A stretch of DNA of 64,000 nucleotides, taken from assembly GCF_004365175.1 (NCBI RefSeq), contig NZ_SOCE01000002.1, forward strand, positions 1,488,001-1,552,000. Direction: 5' to 3'. Numbering within the stretch: position 1 is the stretch's first letter; the number at the start of each line of letters is the position of its first letter. Under the pieces are notes generated by a model, which was not told the origin of the DNA, did not search any database, and saw nothing but the letters and a program-made list of their open reading frames with translations. Positions 24,160-32,815 of this stretch are shown one piece after another. The translations under genes were made by a program, and so were the position numbers. This DNA is from Kribbella voronezhensis (lineage in GTDB: Bacteria; Actinomycetota; Actinomycetes; Propionibacteriales; Kribbellaceae).

Positions 24160-25950
24160 CTAGAGGTCTCGTAGAGGTCCCTGGGTGACATCGGCAGGTC
24201 GGTGGCGAAACTGCTGTTCAGCGACGCCGGCGGTGCCACTAGGAGCCGGGGCAGTTCGAGCCAGGACACCCTGTGCTGAGGCGGGTGTCGGGTTCAGACC
24301 GGCTCTCATGGCGTGCGTGAGTTCGATGCTCTGCGCCGATTGCGACTGCTCGAAATCGCCGGTCGTCTTGAGCAGCAGGGTCAGGCCCTTGACCAGCTTC
24401 GGGTCGGGCGTCGGGTTCGCCAGTAGTTGCTGCAGCGTCGCCCGGGCATCGGTCCGCATCTCGTCCCTGATCGTCGGACTCACCAGATGCAGCCACGCGG
24501 TCAGTGGCGGGGTGTTCTGGGCGAGGTTGAGCGGGGTGTCCTGCCAGGGTTGCGAACTTCCGGCTGCCATCACGACGCTGGTCATGCACTCCGGCAGGCT
24601 GTGTTCACCACTCACCACCATGTCGGCGATGGTGAAGGCCATCAGGTCCGAGCAGTCATCGAGAGAGAGCCGGTCTTCGTGCAGCAACATGGTCGCGGCC
24701 GACAGGTAGAGGGCCGCACTGCTCGATCGGCCGCCGACGAACCGGCCGGGCATCGCGTTCGTCAGGTTGTAGTACCAGTTGGTGTCGCTGACATCGACCG
24801 AACTCGGAGGCGGCAGCGTACCGTCGTACGGCGCGGGAGCGGGGTGCTCGGCTTCGGTGAACATGGCATCGCCACCGAGCCTGCGGTACGGCTGTACGTC
24901 GACGTCCCACCCGGCCTCGCCGAAATTGAGCCGGGTCCGGGTCGGTCCCAGGGTCTGGCCGTATCCGCGCTCGGGCGCCTCCGGATTGGTGTAGCGCTCG
25001 CGGATCTGCTCGAACAACGCGTCGTCGACCGGCAGACTCGGACCCCGATTGCGTTTCTCGGGCGCGCCGGCGCCCGGCAGGTGCATGCCGACGCCCTCGT
25101 TCACCCGGGTGAGCCCCTGGTGATACGCGAAGGTCTCCAGCCTCGCGGCCCATGCTCCGCCGGCGAGGTGATCGCGTCGCGACCCGGGAGCACGGATCGT
25201 CAGTGCACCGGTCGACCGGTCCTTGTGGAGGTCGAGCGCCGAGCCGACGGCGAACCCACGATTGCTGACCGGACCCTCCAGCACAGTCCCCCGCAGCGTC
25301 ACGTTTCCGGCGCCGTCATCGACTACGCCGGCGATGCGCAGCCGCAGCTCGTCGGCCCGAGACTGCACCCGGACGACACCGTTGCCCCAGGCACCGATCT
25401 CGGCTGCCGAGGTGGCGGCGTCGAAACTGCCCACGTGCCGGGAGATAGCGCCGTCGGGCAGCATCGCGTACATCGTGTCGCGCTGATAGGTGATACCGAG
25501 CTGCTGCTGCGGATCGTCGCGGGCAGGCCGCTCCCTCGCGGCGCCGAGTGCGTTCAGCTCGTCCCGGTTGGTGCCGGTGACCGCGTAGCCGTTCGACTGC
25601 AGGAACCACACCGGCTGGTTGCGCTCGACTCCCGGCGTCACCTCGTCCATCTCCTGCTGGAAGGCTTCCCAAGCGTCCCGCACCGGAGGGTTCCCCGCGT
25701 CCCGGCTCGCGAGCTCCGCCCGCCAGGCGCGCTTCTTCGCCTGCAGATAGCTCGCGACGACCGTGATCTCGGCTTCCTCATCGGTCCGCGCTCGCAGCCC
25801 GTACACCAACTCGGGCGCGCCGCTTTCCTCCAGGGCCCGGAGCCGCTCCGGCACCGTCCGGTGCCGGGAAAGGATCTCCGCGATCACCGCTTCGTCGGGA
25901 CCGGCCGCATTGTTGCCCTGAGCACGCAGTACGCCGGGGTCGGTCACCAC
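24160..25950 (-). CDS. 596-residue protein of unknown function
   Basis: I do not recognise this protein. It has no signal peptide or membrane helix. The N-terminal 150 residues look helical and charged (SYLQAKKRAWRAELASRD). A middle beta-rich part includes VRVQSRADELRLRIAGVVDD. A Pro-rich hinge (PAPAPYDGTLPPPSSVDV) precedes a helical C-terminal domain with SALYLSAATMLLHEDRL-like packing. The GTG start at 25950 lies 3 bp after the stop of the 73-residue gene, and its GAGG ribosome site is inside that gene, so the two are coupled. The size and composition resemble a multidomain effector, but nothing proves it. Confidence 0.7.
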   Translation of the reverse strand: MVTDPGVLRAQGNNAAGPDEAVIAEILSRHRTVPERLRALEESGAPELVYGLRARTDEEAEITVVASYLQAKKRAWRAELASRDAGNPPVRDAWEAFQQEMDEVTPGVERNQPVWFLQSNGYAVTGTNRDELNALGAARERPARDDPQQQLGITYQRDTMYAMLPDGAISRHVGSFDAATSAAEIGAWGNGVVRVQSRADELRLRIAGVVDDGAGNVTLRGTVLEGPVSNRGFAVGSALDLHKDRSTGALTIRAPGSRRDHLAGGAWAARLETFAYHQGLTRVNEGVGMHLPGAGAPEKRNRGPSLPVDDALFEQIRERYTNPEAPERGYGQTLGPTRTRLNFGEAGWDVDVQPYRRLGGDAMFTEAEHPAPAPYDGTLPPPSSVDVSDTNWYYNLTNAMPGRFVGGRSSSAALYLSAATMLLHEDRLSLDDCSDLMAFTIADMVVSGEHSLPECMTSVVMAAGSSQPWQDTPLNLAQNTPPLTAWLHLVSPTIRDEMRTDARATLQQLLANPTPDPKLVKGLTLLLKTTGDFEQSQSAQSIELTHAMRAGLNPTPASAQGVLARTAPAPSGTAGVAEQQFRHRPADVTQGPLRDL

Positions 25951-25953
25951 GGC

Positions 25954-26175
25954 TCACGCCTCGTCGATCGCCCGGCGAACCTCACGCTCGACGAAGTCCC
26001 ACGCGTAGTTCGCCGCGATCTGGTCGTCGTAGAACTCGGCCAGCGCCTCCTCGGTCAACTTCCGCACCAGCACCTCACCGGCCAGCCCGGCGAGATCCGG
26101 CCGCCCCGACCTCATCTTGCCGACGGTGGCGACGCGCACAGCGTCGTACCGCTCCTGCTCGTCCGCAAACGGCAT
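25954..26175 (-). CDS. 73-residue acidic helical protein coupled to the unknown gene
   Basis: This small acidic protein (starts MPFADEQERYDAVRVATVGK, ends WDFVEREVRRAIDEA) is probably all-helical. I know no family for it. The ATG at 26175 is chosen for GAGGTG 6 bp upstream. A GTG three codons earlier is in frame. Its stop is 3 bp from the start of the 596-residue gene, which suggests a fixed pair such as a chaperone, adaptor or immunity-like partner. That role is only inference. Confidence 0.6.
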   Translation of the reverse strand: MPFADEQERYDAVRVATVGKMRSGRPDLAGLAGEVLVRKLTEEALAEFYDDQIAANYAWDFVEREVRRAIDEA

Positions 26176-26224
26176 CTTCGTCACCTCAGCTCCGATTCGG
26201 TCCGAGGAGTGTAGACGTCACAGG

Positions 26225-26260
26225 GTCCTCAGCGGATCCTCAGCGGGCGCGGACCACACT
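26225..26260 (+). promoter_or_regulatory. 11-bp direct repeats upstream of the PAP2 gene
   Basis: GTCCTCAGCGG (26225-26235) is followed at once by ATCCTCAGCGG (26236-26246), giving an 11-bp period as in OmpR/PhoB-type activator sites. CACACT (26255-26260) lies 6 bp before the ATG at 26267 and could be a weak -10 box of a leaderless transcript. The repeats would then cover the -35 position. Confidence 0.45.
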
Positions 26261-26266
26261 GGTCGT

Positions 26267-26959
26267 ATGAACGTGCCGATGCTGAAGGACGAGCTCCGGA
26301 CCGGGTACGCCGTACCGCTGATCGGCGCGGCGGTCACAGCCATTGGCGCGCTCGGCACGATCGCGCTGGCCGACAGCGCCACCGAGGCCGACGGGCTCGC
26401 AGCGTTCGATCCGCAGGTCACCAGGGACGTCGTCGGCATCAGGACCGCTCCGCTGACCGCGTTGGCACGGGCGCTGACCTTCATCGGCGACGTTCCGGTC
26501 CTCGTCGTCTTGACCCTGGCGGCTGCGGCACTCGCCTATCGCTGGACCAGGTCCTGGCGCCCGGCCGCGCTGCTGCTGTTCACCATGGCCGGCTCGGCGG
26601 CGCTCACTTTCGGACTCAAGGCCGTGGTGGAGCGTCAACGACCTGGCATCACTTACGTACTGGGCGCAGTCGACACCGGGTTCGCCTTCCCGTCCGGTCA
26701 CACGCTGAACTCAACGGTCTTCCTCGGCCTGCTGGCGGCACTTCTCTGGGTCCGTTCGCCTTTCGCGACCCCCAGAGTGGTGGTGGCGATCGCCGCTGCG
26801 TTGCTGAGCATCGGGATCGGTCTGAGCAGGCTCTATCTCGGCTACCACTGGGCGACCGACGTACTGGCCGGCTGGACGATCGCCCTCACCTGGCTCGCGA
26901 TCGTCGGTACTGCCGCCCGGCTCCTGAAGTGGTTGCCGGCGGCCCCTTCAACGGGCTGA
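26267..26959 (+). CDS. PAP2-superfamily membrane phosphatase
   Basis: This 230-residue protein has five to six membrane helices and the three phosphatase motifs: KAVVERQRPG, FAFPSGHTLNSTV and SRLYLGYHWATDVLAGW. It probably dephosphorylates undecaprenyl pyrophosphate or phosphatidic-acid-type lipids on the outer face of the membrane. The ATG at 26267 is chosen over longer in-frame starts because those overlap the divergent gene. The direct repeats upstream suggest control by an OmpR-type regulator, not by the NarL-type one next door. It is convergent with the response regulator, with 3 bp between stops. Confidence 0.88.
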   Translation: MNVPMLKDELRTGYAVPLIGAAVTAIGALGTIALADSATEADGLAAFDPQVTRDVVGIRTAPLTALARALTFIGDVPVLVVLTLAAAALAYRWTRSWRPAALLLFTMAGSAALTFGLKAVVERQRPGITYVLGAVDTGFAFPSGHTLNSTVFLGLLAALLWVRSPFATPRVVVAIAAALLSIGIGLSRLYLGYHWATDVLAGWTIALTWLAIVGTAARLLKWLPAAPSTG

Positions 26960-26962
26960 TCT

Positions 26963-27619
26963 TCAGCCGGCGCGGACCAGGCCGCTGCGGAAGGCGAGGA
27001 TCACCAACTGCACGCGGTCGCGCGCGTCGAGCTTCGTCAGCAGGTGAGCGACATGCGTCTTGACCGTGCCAGGCTCGATATGGAGCCGGCGCGCGATCTC
27101 CGCGTTCGCCAGCCCTTCCGCCACCAGGAGCAGCACCTCCCGCTCCCGTTCGGTGATCGCCGGCAGAGCGACGGCCGGCCGGAGGTCTCGCTCCTGCGGC
27201 AGCGCCGCGAACTCGTCGATCAGCCGGCGCGTGATCGACGGCCCGAGCAGCGCTTCCCCTGCGGCGATCACCCGGATCGCGGCGAGCAACTCCGCCGGTG
27301 GCGTGTCCTTGAGCAAGAACCCGCTCGCCCCGCCGCGCAACGCGGCGTACACGTACTCGTCCAGGTCGAAGGTCGTCAGCACCAGCACGCGCGCCGCTGA
27401 TGACGCCGTGATGATCCGGGTCGCCTCCAGGCCGTCCATCCCGGGCATCCGGATATCCATCAGGATCACGTCCGGCCGGGTACTGGTGGCCAACTCGACC
27501 GCGGCCGAACCGGTCGACGCCTCCCCCACAACCTGCAGGTCGGCCGCCGTACCGACGATGCCCTTGAGGCCGGCCCGGACAAGCGCCTGGTCCTCGGCGA
27601 TCAGAACCCGCACTGTCAT
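26963..27619 (-). CDS. NarL/LuxR-type response regulator
   Basis: This 218-residue regulator has a receiver domain with an acidic pair in LIAEDQALVRAGL, the phospho-acceptor Asp in PDVILMDIRMPGMDGLEA, and Lys in FLLKDTPP. A LuxR-type HTH follows (ITEREREVLLLVAEGLANAE and RLHIEPGTVKTHVAHLLTKL). It overlaps the stop region of the kinase gene by 4 bp and is its cognate partner. The ABC-2 transporter divergent to the kinase is the most likely target, as in many actinobacterial resistance modules. Confidence 0.92.
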   Translation of the reverse strand: MTVRVLIAEDQALVRAGLKGIVGTAADLQVVGEASTGSAAVELATSTRPDVILMDIRMPGMDGLEATRIITASSAARVLVLTTFDLDEYVYAALRGGASGFLLKDTPPAELLAAIRVIAAGEALLGPSITRRLIDEFAALPQERDLRPAVALPAITEREREVLLLVAEGLANAEIARRLHIEPGTVKTHVAHLLTKLDARDRVQLVILAFRSGLVRAG

Positions 27620-28746
27620 GCCGCGCGGCCGATCAGAGGCAACCGGGCCGACACCTCGAAGCCGCGGCCGGGCAAGGGACCGGCCCGCAGCGATCCGCCG
27701 TACAGGGCGACGCGTTCGCGGATGCCGATCAGTCCGTGCCCGATCGCGCCTCCGTCGTCCGGGCAGCCCGAGCCATGGTCGGTGATCCTGATGGCCAGCT
27801 CCGTCGGCCGGTAGTCCAGGAGCGCGTCGGCTGTCCCGATCGCCGCATGTTTGACGACATTCGTGAGCGCTTCCTGAAGGATCCGGTACGCCGAAAGGTC
27901 CACCCCGGCCGGCAGGTCAACTGGCTGCCCCGTCACGGTCAACCGGACCTGTACCCCAGCCCGGCCCGTGTGCTCGATCAACTGATCCAACATGCCCAGG
28001 CCCGGCGCGGGACCCAGCGCCGCCGGATCGTCCTGCTCCGACCGCAGTGCGCCGAGCAGTTGACGCAGGTCGGCGAGCGTCTGCCGACCTGCGGCCTCGA
28101 TCGCCGCGAGTGCGGCGCGCGCCTCGGCCGGCTGCTCGTCGATCACCAGGTGGCCGTATCCCGCCTGCACGGTGATCACGCTCATGCTGTGAGCGACGAT
28201 GTCGTGGAGCTCGCGTGCGATCCGCATTCGCTCCTGCTGCAGCACCAGTTCACTGTCGCCCCGGCGCTGCTGGCCCACGACATACCCCGTCACCCATGCC
28301 GCGGTGAACATCGTGGCGAACGGTACGACGGCACCAACCCGGTCGAAGCTGGGCAAGCCCGTTGCCACAGCGCCCAGCTGAGCTGTCACGAGCATCGCCA
28401 AGGCAGGTCGCCGTGCGCCTCCTCCGGCCACCCGAAACAGCGCGTAGCAGAGGGGGACCAAGGCAACGAAGCCCAGCGACGTATCGATCGGCGCTAGCAG
28501 GAGCGGCACCAGCGCACTCAGGAAAGCCCACACTGGACGCCGCCTGATCAGCACGATCGCCGCAGCTGACAGGGCGGTCCCCAGCAAGGCCACGACCGGC
28601 TGCGGACTCTTGTGCGTGAACAGCACCCAGGCCGCACCGCCGTACGCCGCCGCCAGTCCGCCGTCCAGGACAAGCACTTGCCCAGTCCGTAGCCGCGTCC
28701 GAGTCTCCATAGCCAGGACAGTAAGGCTCAGATCCGCCCCGGTCAT
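27616..28746 (-). CDS. NarL-type sensor histidine kinase (HisKA_3)
   Basis: This is a membrane histidine kinase of about 376 residues with a short N-terminus, four to six helices over residues 20-150, then the HisKA_3 phospho-acceptor (RIARELHDIVAHSMSVITVQ, His). The ATPase domain has an N-box EALTNVVKHA and a G-box GHGLIGIRERV. The small sensor part is embedded in the membrane, as in kinases that sense envelope stress or membrane-active drugs. The start is uncertain: ATG 28746 has AGGGG close by, and ATG 28710 (METRTRL) lacks a ribosome site. Confidence 0.88.
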   Translation of the reverse strand: MTGADLSLTVLAMETRTRLRTGQVLVLDGGLAAAYGGAAWVLFTHKSPQPVVALLGTALSAAAIVLIRRRPVWAFLSALVPLLLAPIDTSLGFVALVPLCYALFRVAGGGARRPALAMLVTAQLGAVATGLPSFDRVGAVVPFATMFTAAWVTGYVVGQQRRGDSELVLQQERMRIARELHDIVAHSMSVITVQAGYGHLVIDEQPAEARAALAAIEAAGRQTLADLRQLLGALRSEQDDPAALGPAPGLGMLDQLIEHTGRAGVQVRLTVTGQPVDLPAGVDLSAYRILQEALTNVVKHAAIGTADALLDYRPTELAIRITDHGSGCPDDGGAIGHGLIGIRERVALYGGSLRAGPLPGRGFEVSARLPLIGRAA

Positions 28747-28852
28747 CACCCCTCAGGCATACATCCAGAGAGCCAGCTCAGCCCCCAGGTGGACGCAAAT
28801 CTCTCCCTTTGGGGCAATGCCCGGCCGACGCCGACGCGGAGATCGTGGCTCC

Positions 28853-29578
28853 ATGATCGAAGTCCACGAACTCAGCAAGCGCTACCGCGCCAACCAAGCC
28901 GTCGACGGCCTCAGCTTCACCGTCCAGGCCGGCCAGGTCACCGCCTTCATCGGACCGAACGGCGCCGGCAAATCGACCACGTTCCGCATCCTCCTCGGCC
29001 TCGACCGTCCGGACAGCGGGCATGCACTCATCGACAGCACACCGTACGACGAACTCCAGCAGCCTGTACTCCGGGTAGGAGCCCTCCTGGACGCCAACGC
29101 GGCTCACCCGGGCCGCACTGCCCGCAACCACCTTCTCTGCATCGCCCAAGCAGCCGGGATCGACAGCAAGCGAGTTGACGCAGTACTGGAGCTGACTGGA
29201 CTCGGCGAGGCAGGCAGTCGCCGTGTCGGTGGTTACTCGCTGGGCATGCGGCAACGCCTCGGTATTGCCGCCGCCCTGCTGGGTGATCCGGCCGTGCTGT
29301 TGCTCGACGAGCCAGTCAACGGCCTGGACCCCGAAGGGGTGCGCTGGATTCGCCGGCTACTCCGTCAGTTGGCGGACGAAGGACGGACCGTGTTCGTCTC
29401 CAGCCACCTGATGAGCGAGCTGCAGTTGGTGGCCGACCATCTCATCGTGATCGGCCGGGGCCGGCTGATCGCCGACACGCCGTTGTCGGAGTTCACCGCG
29501 GGCGGACGGTCGCTGGAAGACGCCTATCTGGAGCTGACCGACGGCGCCACGCAGTACCGCACGGAAAGGACGAACTGA
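28853..29578 (+). CDS. ABC transporter ATP-binding protein (DrrA/CcmA-like)
   Basis: This 241-residue ATPase has Walker A IGPNGAGKSTTFRILLG, the signature GYSLGMRQRLGIAAALLG, Walker B VLLLDEPVNGLDPEG and the switch His in VFVSSHLMSEL. It is the drug-resistance/ABC-2 type. Its stop overlaps the permease start by 1 bp (TGATG). It is divergent from the two-component system with about 100 bp between starts, so it is the probable output of that system: export of an antibiotic or lipid. Confidence 0.92.
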   Translation: MIEVHELSKRYRANQAVDGLSFTVQAGQVTAFIGPNGAGKSTTFRILLGLDRPDSGHALIDSTPYDELQQPVLRVGALLDANAAHPGRTARNHLLCIAQAAGIDSKRVDAVLELTGLGEAGSRRVGGYSLGMRQRLGIAAALLGDPAVLLLDEPVNGLDPEGVRWIRRLLRQLADEGRTVFVSSHLMSELQLVADHLIVIGRGRLIADTPLSEFTAGGRSLEDAYLELTDGATQYRTERTN

Positions 29579-30336
29579 TGCTGCGCTCCGAATGGACCAA
29601 GCTCCGCTCCATCCGCTCGACACCCTTGACCCTGGCGGCGGCCTTCGCGGTCGCAGTACTGGGTGGCCTGTTCTCCGCGACCGGCCGCGCCAAGGACTAC
29701 CCGAGCTGGTCGGCCGTCGACAAGGCCGCGTTCGATCCGGTCAACCTGAGCTTCGACGGGCTCGCGTTCGCCCAGCTGGCCTTCGGCGTGATCGGGGTCC
29801 TCGCGATCAGTTCGGAGTACACGACGGGACAGATCCGTACCACCTTCGCGGTGACTCCGCGGCGTCGACGAGTCCTTCTCGGTAAGGCTTTGGTACTCGG
29901 TGCGGTTGCGCTCGTCTTCGGCGAAGTGCTGTCGCTCGTGACCTTTGTCGTTGCTCAGCTGGGCCTGCGAAGCATTCACCTCGACGTTTCTCTCAGCGAT
30001 CACGCGGCGCTCCGGGCAGTGGCCGGAGCAGGTGTCTACCTGACCGCACTGACTCTGCTGGGTCTCGGTCTCGGCGCGATCATCCGCCATACAGCGGGAG
30101 CGGTGAGCGCGATCTTCGGTCTGGTCTTCGTGGCCCCGCTCGTCGCCGCGAACTTGAAAGGCTGGATCGCCTGGCCGTCGAACTGGAACCTCTGGTCCGC
30201 CGGCAACGCTCTGATCGCCACCCGCCCACCCACGGACGGCGCTCCCTCTCCGACGACGGGCCTGCTGATCTGTGTTCTCTACGCGCTGGTCCCGCTGGTC
30301 CTCGCGCTGCTCTTGATCAACCGTCGCGACGCCTGA
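29578..30336 (+). CDS. ABC-2 type transporter permease
   Basis: This 252-residue protein has six predicted membrane helices. It begins MLRSEWTKLRSIRSTPLTLA, the very common amphipathic start of actinobacterial ABC-2 permeases, and has the conserved ISSEYTTGQIRTTFAVTPRR region after the second helix. It forms a complex with the ATPase encoded just upstream (translational coupling by TGATG). The substrate is unknown. Confidence 0.9.
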   Translation: MLRSEWTKLRSIRSTPLTLAAAFAVAVLGGLFSATGRAKDYPSWSAVDKAAFDPVNLSFDGLAFAQLAFGVIGVLAISSEYTTGQIRTTFAVTPRRRRVLLGKALVLGAVALVFGEVLSLVTFVVAQLGLRSIHLDVSLSDHAALRAVAGAGVYLTALTLLGLGLGAIIRHTAGAVSAIFGLVFVAPLVAANLKGWIAWPSNWNLWSAGNALIATRPPTDGAPSPTTGLLICVLYALVPLVLALLLINRRDA

Positions 30337-30407
30337 TTGAGGGCTTGCCAGCCGTCACTCCCACCTGCGATAGTCTTCGCACAGACAATCTACGTATGGA
30401 GTAAATG

Positions 30408-30827
30408 ATGTGGACGACCGAGTACACCCAGACCACCGACGCCGCCCCTGAGGCGCTGTGGGAGCTGCTGCGCGACGTCAACGGCTGGGGAGCATGGAAC
30501 GAGGGCATCGAATCGATCACTGTGGACGGCCCCGTTGCCGTGGGCGCGACCTTCCAGATGAAGCCGGCGGGTGAGGATGCCGTGAGCAGCACCATCGTCG
30601 AGCTGGACGAGAAGCGGCTGATCACGGACGTCACCGAGCTGGGCGACCTGGTGATTCGCGTGGCGCATCAGCTCGACCCGGTGCCCGGTGGCGGGACGAC
30701 GGTGACCTTCCGGATCGAGGTCAGCGGACCGGCCGCGGACAACATCGGCGACGAGGTCGGGACCGCGATCTCGGCTGACTTCCCGGACGTCATCGCCGCC
30801 CTCGTCGCTGCCGCACGGGCACTCTAG
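30408..30827 (+). CDS. SRPBCC/polyketide-cyclase-like protein
   Basis: This 139-residue helix-grip protein starts MWTTEYTQTTDAAPEALWEL. WGAWNEGIESI and a long C-terminal helix (SADFPDVIAALVAAARAL) are typical of the polyketide cyclase/dehydrase family. An adjacent ATG (30405) is also possible, but GGAG spacing favours 30408. It precedes a MarR gene by 8 bp. SRPBCC-MarR pairs are common, the first gene probably binding or modifying the regulator's ligand. Confidence 0.8.
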   Translation: MWTTEYTQTTDAAPEALWELLRDVNGWGAWNEGIESITVDGPVAVGATFQMKPAGEDAVSSTIVELDEKRLITDVTELGDLVIRVAHQLDPVPGGGTTVTFRIEVSGPAADNIGDEVGTAISADFPDVIAALVAAARAL

Positions 30828-30835
30828 GGCCGGCG

Positions 30836-31285
30836 ATGGTCAAGCAGCCGGAGGAAAGCTCGGGTTTCCTGTTGTGGCACGTCACCCTGCGCTGGCAGCG
30901 TGCGGTCACCACCACGCTGAAACCGCTCGGGCTCACCCATGTCCAGTTCGTCCTCCTGGCGAGCACGTGGTGGCTCAATCAGCACGACGAGCAACCGAGC
31001 CAGGCCGCGGTGTCCGCTTTCGCCGGCATCGACGTGAAGATGGCATCGCAAGTCATCCGGACCCTGGAGAGCAAGGGCCTGATCACCCGCCAGATCGATT
31101 CGGCGGACAGCCGGGCCCGGCGGCTCTTGGTCACCAAAGCGGGCGCCGCCCTGGCACCGAAGGCCGTCGAGGCCGTGGAGGCCGTGGATGCGGCCTTGTT
31201 CGAACCGCTCTCCGGAGCGGAGGCGAAGGCCTTCACCAAGTCGTTGCGGCGACTTCGCGCCCAGCAGACCGAGGAGCAGTCATGA
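30836..31285 (+). CDS. MarR-family transcriptional regulator
   Basis: This 149-residue winged-helix regulator has a recognition region GIDVKMASQVIRTLESKGLI followed by the wing TRQIDSADSRARRLLVTKAG, the standard MarR order. It lies between the SRPBCC gene and the glycosylase gene, and its stop overlaps the next start by 4 bp. It probably autoregulates this four-gene run. No clear operator palindrome is seen upstream of 30408 beyond a short AGTCT/AGACA pair. Confidence 0.9.
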   Translation: MVKQPEESSGFLLWHVTLRWQRAVTTTLKPLGLTHVQFVLLASTWWLNQHDEQPSQAAVSAFAGIDVKMASQVIRTLESKGLITRQIDSADSRARRLLVTKAGAALAPKAVEAVEAVDAALFEPLSGAEAKAFTKSLRRLRAQQTEEQS

Positions 31286-32211
31286 GTGACGTCGGCTCGA
31301 CCCGCAGCTTCACGATCGTTCCGGTCGGTGACTTCTCGTTGACGGAGTCGGCGCTGTTCGGCTTCGGCCAGCGAATGGACGCCGGCGAAGCACCGTACGA
31401 CGGCGTGATGCGGCTGGCCTTCTGCCTGGACGACTACAGCGGCCAGGTAGGTGTCGAACTGCGGCAGGACGACACCGGCGTAGAGGCAGTGGTGCACGGC
31501 TCGGGCGACCTGGAAGCCATCGAACGTCAGGTCGCCCGGGTCCTGTCTCTCGATCAGGACTCGCGCAGCTTCGCCGACGTGGGGCGGCGCGATCCGGTGA
31601 TCGGTGCCTTGCAGGCGGCTGCTCCTGGCCTCCGTCCGCCGCTGTTCTACTCGCCGTACGAAGCGACCGTCTGGTCGGTACTCAGCGCGCGCCGCCCAGG
31701 TATGCAGATGGCGACCGTGCGAGCCGCGCTGAGCGAAGCCCACGGCGCGACCTTCGACCTCGCCGGGCAACGGCTGGCCGCCTTGCCGACACCCTCGCAA
31801 CTGCTGGCGGTCGAGGCCTTCCCTGGCATCGACGCCGACCGGCTGTCCCGCATACATGGCGTCGCCCAGGCCGCTCTGGACGGCTTGCTCGACGTGGAGC
31901 GACTACGGGCCCTCGACACCGAGACAGCGATGGCCGAGGCGCAACGCATCAAGGGCATCGGCCCCTTCTACGCAACGCTCATCATCATCCGCGCCACCGG
32001 CCGCACCGACGCCCTGGCCACCAACGAACCCCGCTTACGAGCTCTCGTCCGCGACCTCTACCAACTCCCCCACGACCCCACCGAGGCAGAACTGGAAACC
32101 ATCGCCGCCCCCTGGCGTCCCTGGCGAACCTGGACCACCGTCCTCATCCGCGCCGCCGGTCCCCGCGTGCTCTCGCCCTCCTTCGCGCCTTCACCGCCTG
32201 CTCGCACCTGA
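31282..32211 (+). CDS. AlkA-like DNA-3-methyladenine glycosylase
   Basis: This 309-residue HhH-GPD protein of the AlkA type removes alkylated bases. An N-terminal AlkA-like beta domain (residues 1-100) precedes the helical core with SPYEATVWSVLSARRPGMQM, the helix-hairpin-helix RIKGIGPFYATLIIIRATG and the C-terminal WRPWRTWTTVLIRAAG. The position that should hold the catalytic Asp reads RTDALATNEPRL, with Glu249 where I align E. coli AlkA Asp238. It therefore belongs to a divergent clade or has altered chemistry. It is coupled to MarR by ATGA. Confidence 0.8.
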   Translation: MSDVGSTRSFTIVPVGDFSLTESALFGFGQRMDAGEAPYDGVMRLAFCLDDYSGQVGVELRQDDTGVEAVVHGSGDLEAIERQVARVLSLDQDSRSFADVGRRDPVIGALQAAAPGLRPPLFYSPYEATVWSVLSARRPGMQMATVRAALSEAHGATFDLAGQRLAALPTPSQLLAVEAFPGIDADRLSRIHGVAQAALDGLLDVERLRALDTETAMAEAQRIKGIGPFYATLIIIRATGRTDALATNEPRLRALVRDLYQLPHDPTEAELETIAAPWRPWRTWTTVLIRAAGPRVLSPSFAPSPPART

Positions 32212-32240
32212 GGGCGGTGGGGGTCTGGCAGGATGAACGG

Positions 32241-32738
32241 ATGGGCTGGGTACCGGCGACCCTGTACGACGCGGCCGCAAGGGCCGCCTACCAGGAGATC
32301 GCAGATCTGGCGGAGTGGTCGCCGTGGCTGCCCTTCGACGACGCCCGACAGGCTGCGCCGCGAGAGCCTGGCGTCTACCTGCTGCGCGAACCGGCCGGCC
32401 ACATCCGGTACGCCGGAATGGCCGGTGAGCGCGCCGGCAGCGGTCGTCCGCAAGGTCTGCGCGGACGACTCGCGGTGTACTGGTCGGGGAAGGGTGCCGT
32501 GTCCGGATTCGGTGAAGCTGCGCTGGACCGAGCGCTTGCGGATCCGGACTGGGTCGGAGAGCAGCTGGAACGACTGCGGACGTCGGGGCCCAGACGGGCG
32601 AAGGAATGGGCTCACGACGCCGTGCTGAGGCTCAACCTCGAGGCGTCCTGGGCGGTGTGCGCCGACAAGGACGATGCGCTGTATCTCGAGTCACGTGTCG
32701 TCGCCCAACTACGATCGCACAACCTTTGGAACAGGTAG
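32241..32738 (+). CDS. GIY-YIG nuclease-fold protein
   Basis: This 165-residue protein has a diverged GIY-YIG domain: GVYLL for the first motif, HIRYAGMAGER for the second, the Arg in QGLRGRLAVYW and a late Glu in ALYLESRVVAQLRSHNLW, the metal-binding position. It would cleave DNA or act in repair or restriction. The ATG at 32241 is preferred (AGGA 8 bp upstream) over a GTG at 32217. Location after an alkylation-repair glycosylase hints at a shared DNA-damage context. Confidence 0.7.
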   Translation: MGWVPATLYDAAARAAYQEIADLAEWSPWLPFDDARQAAPREPGVYLLREPAGHIRYAGMAGERAGSGRPQGLRGRLAVYWSGKGAVSGFGEAALDRALADPDWVGEQLERLRTSGPRRAKEWAHDAVLRLNLEASWAVCADKDDALYLESRVVAQLRSHNLWNR

Positions 32739-32815
32739 AGCGCCTCCGTCACGCGAGCATTCCGCCGAGGTCACGGCGGCACCTTTAGATGGAGGATCCG
32801 ACCCGGTGGACAGAC

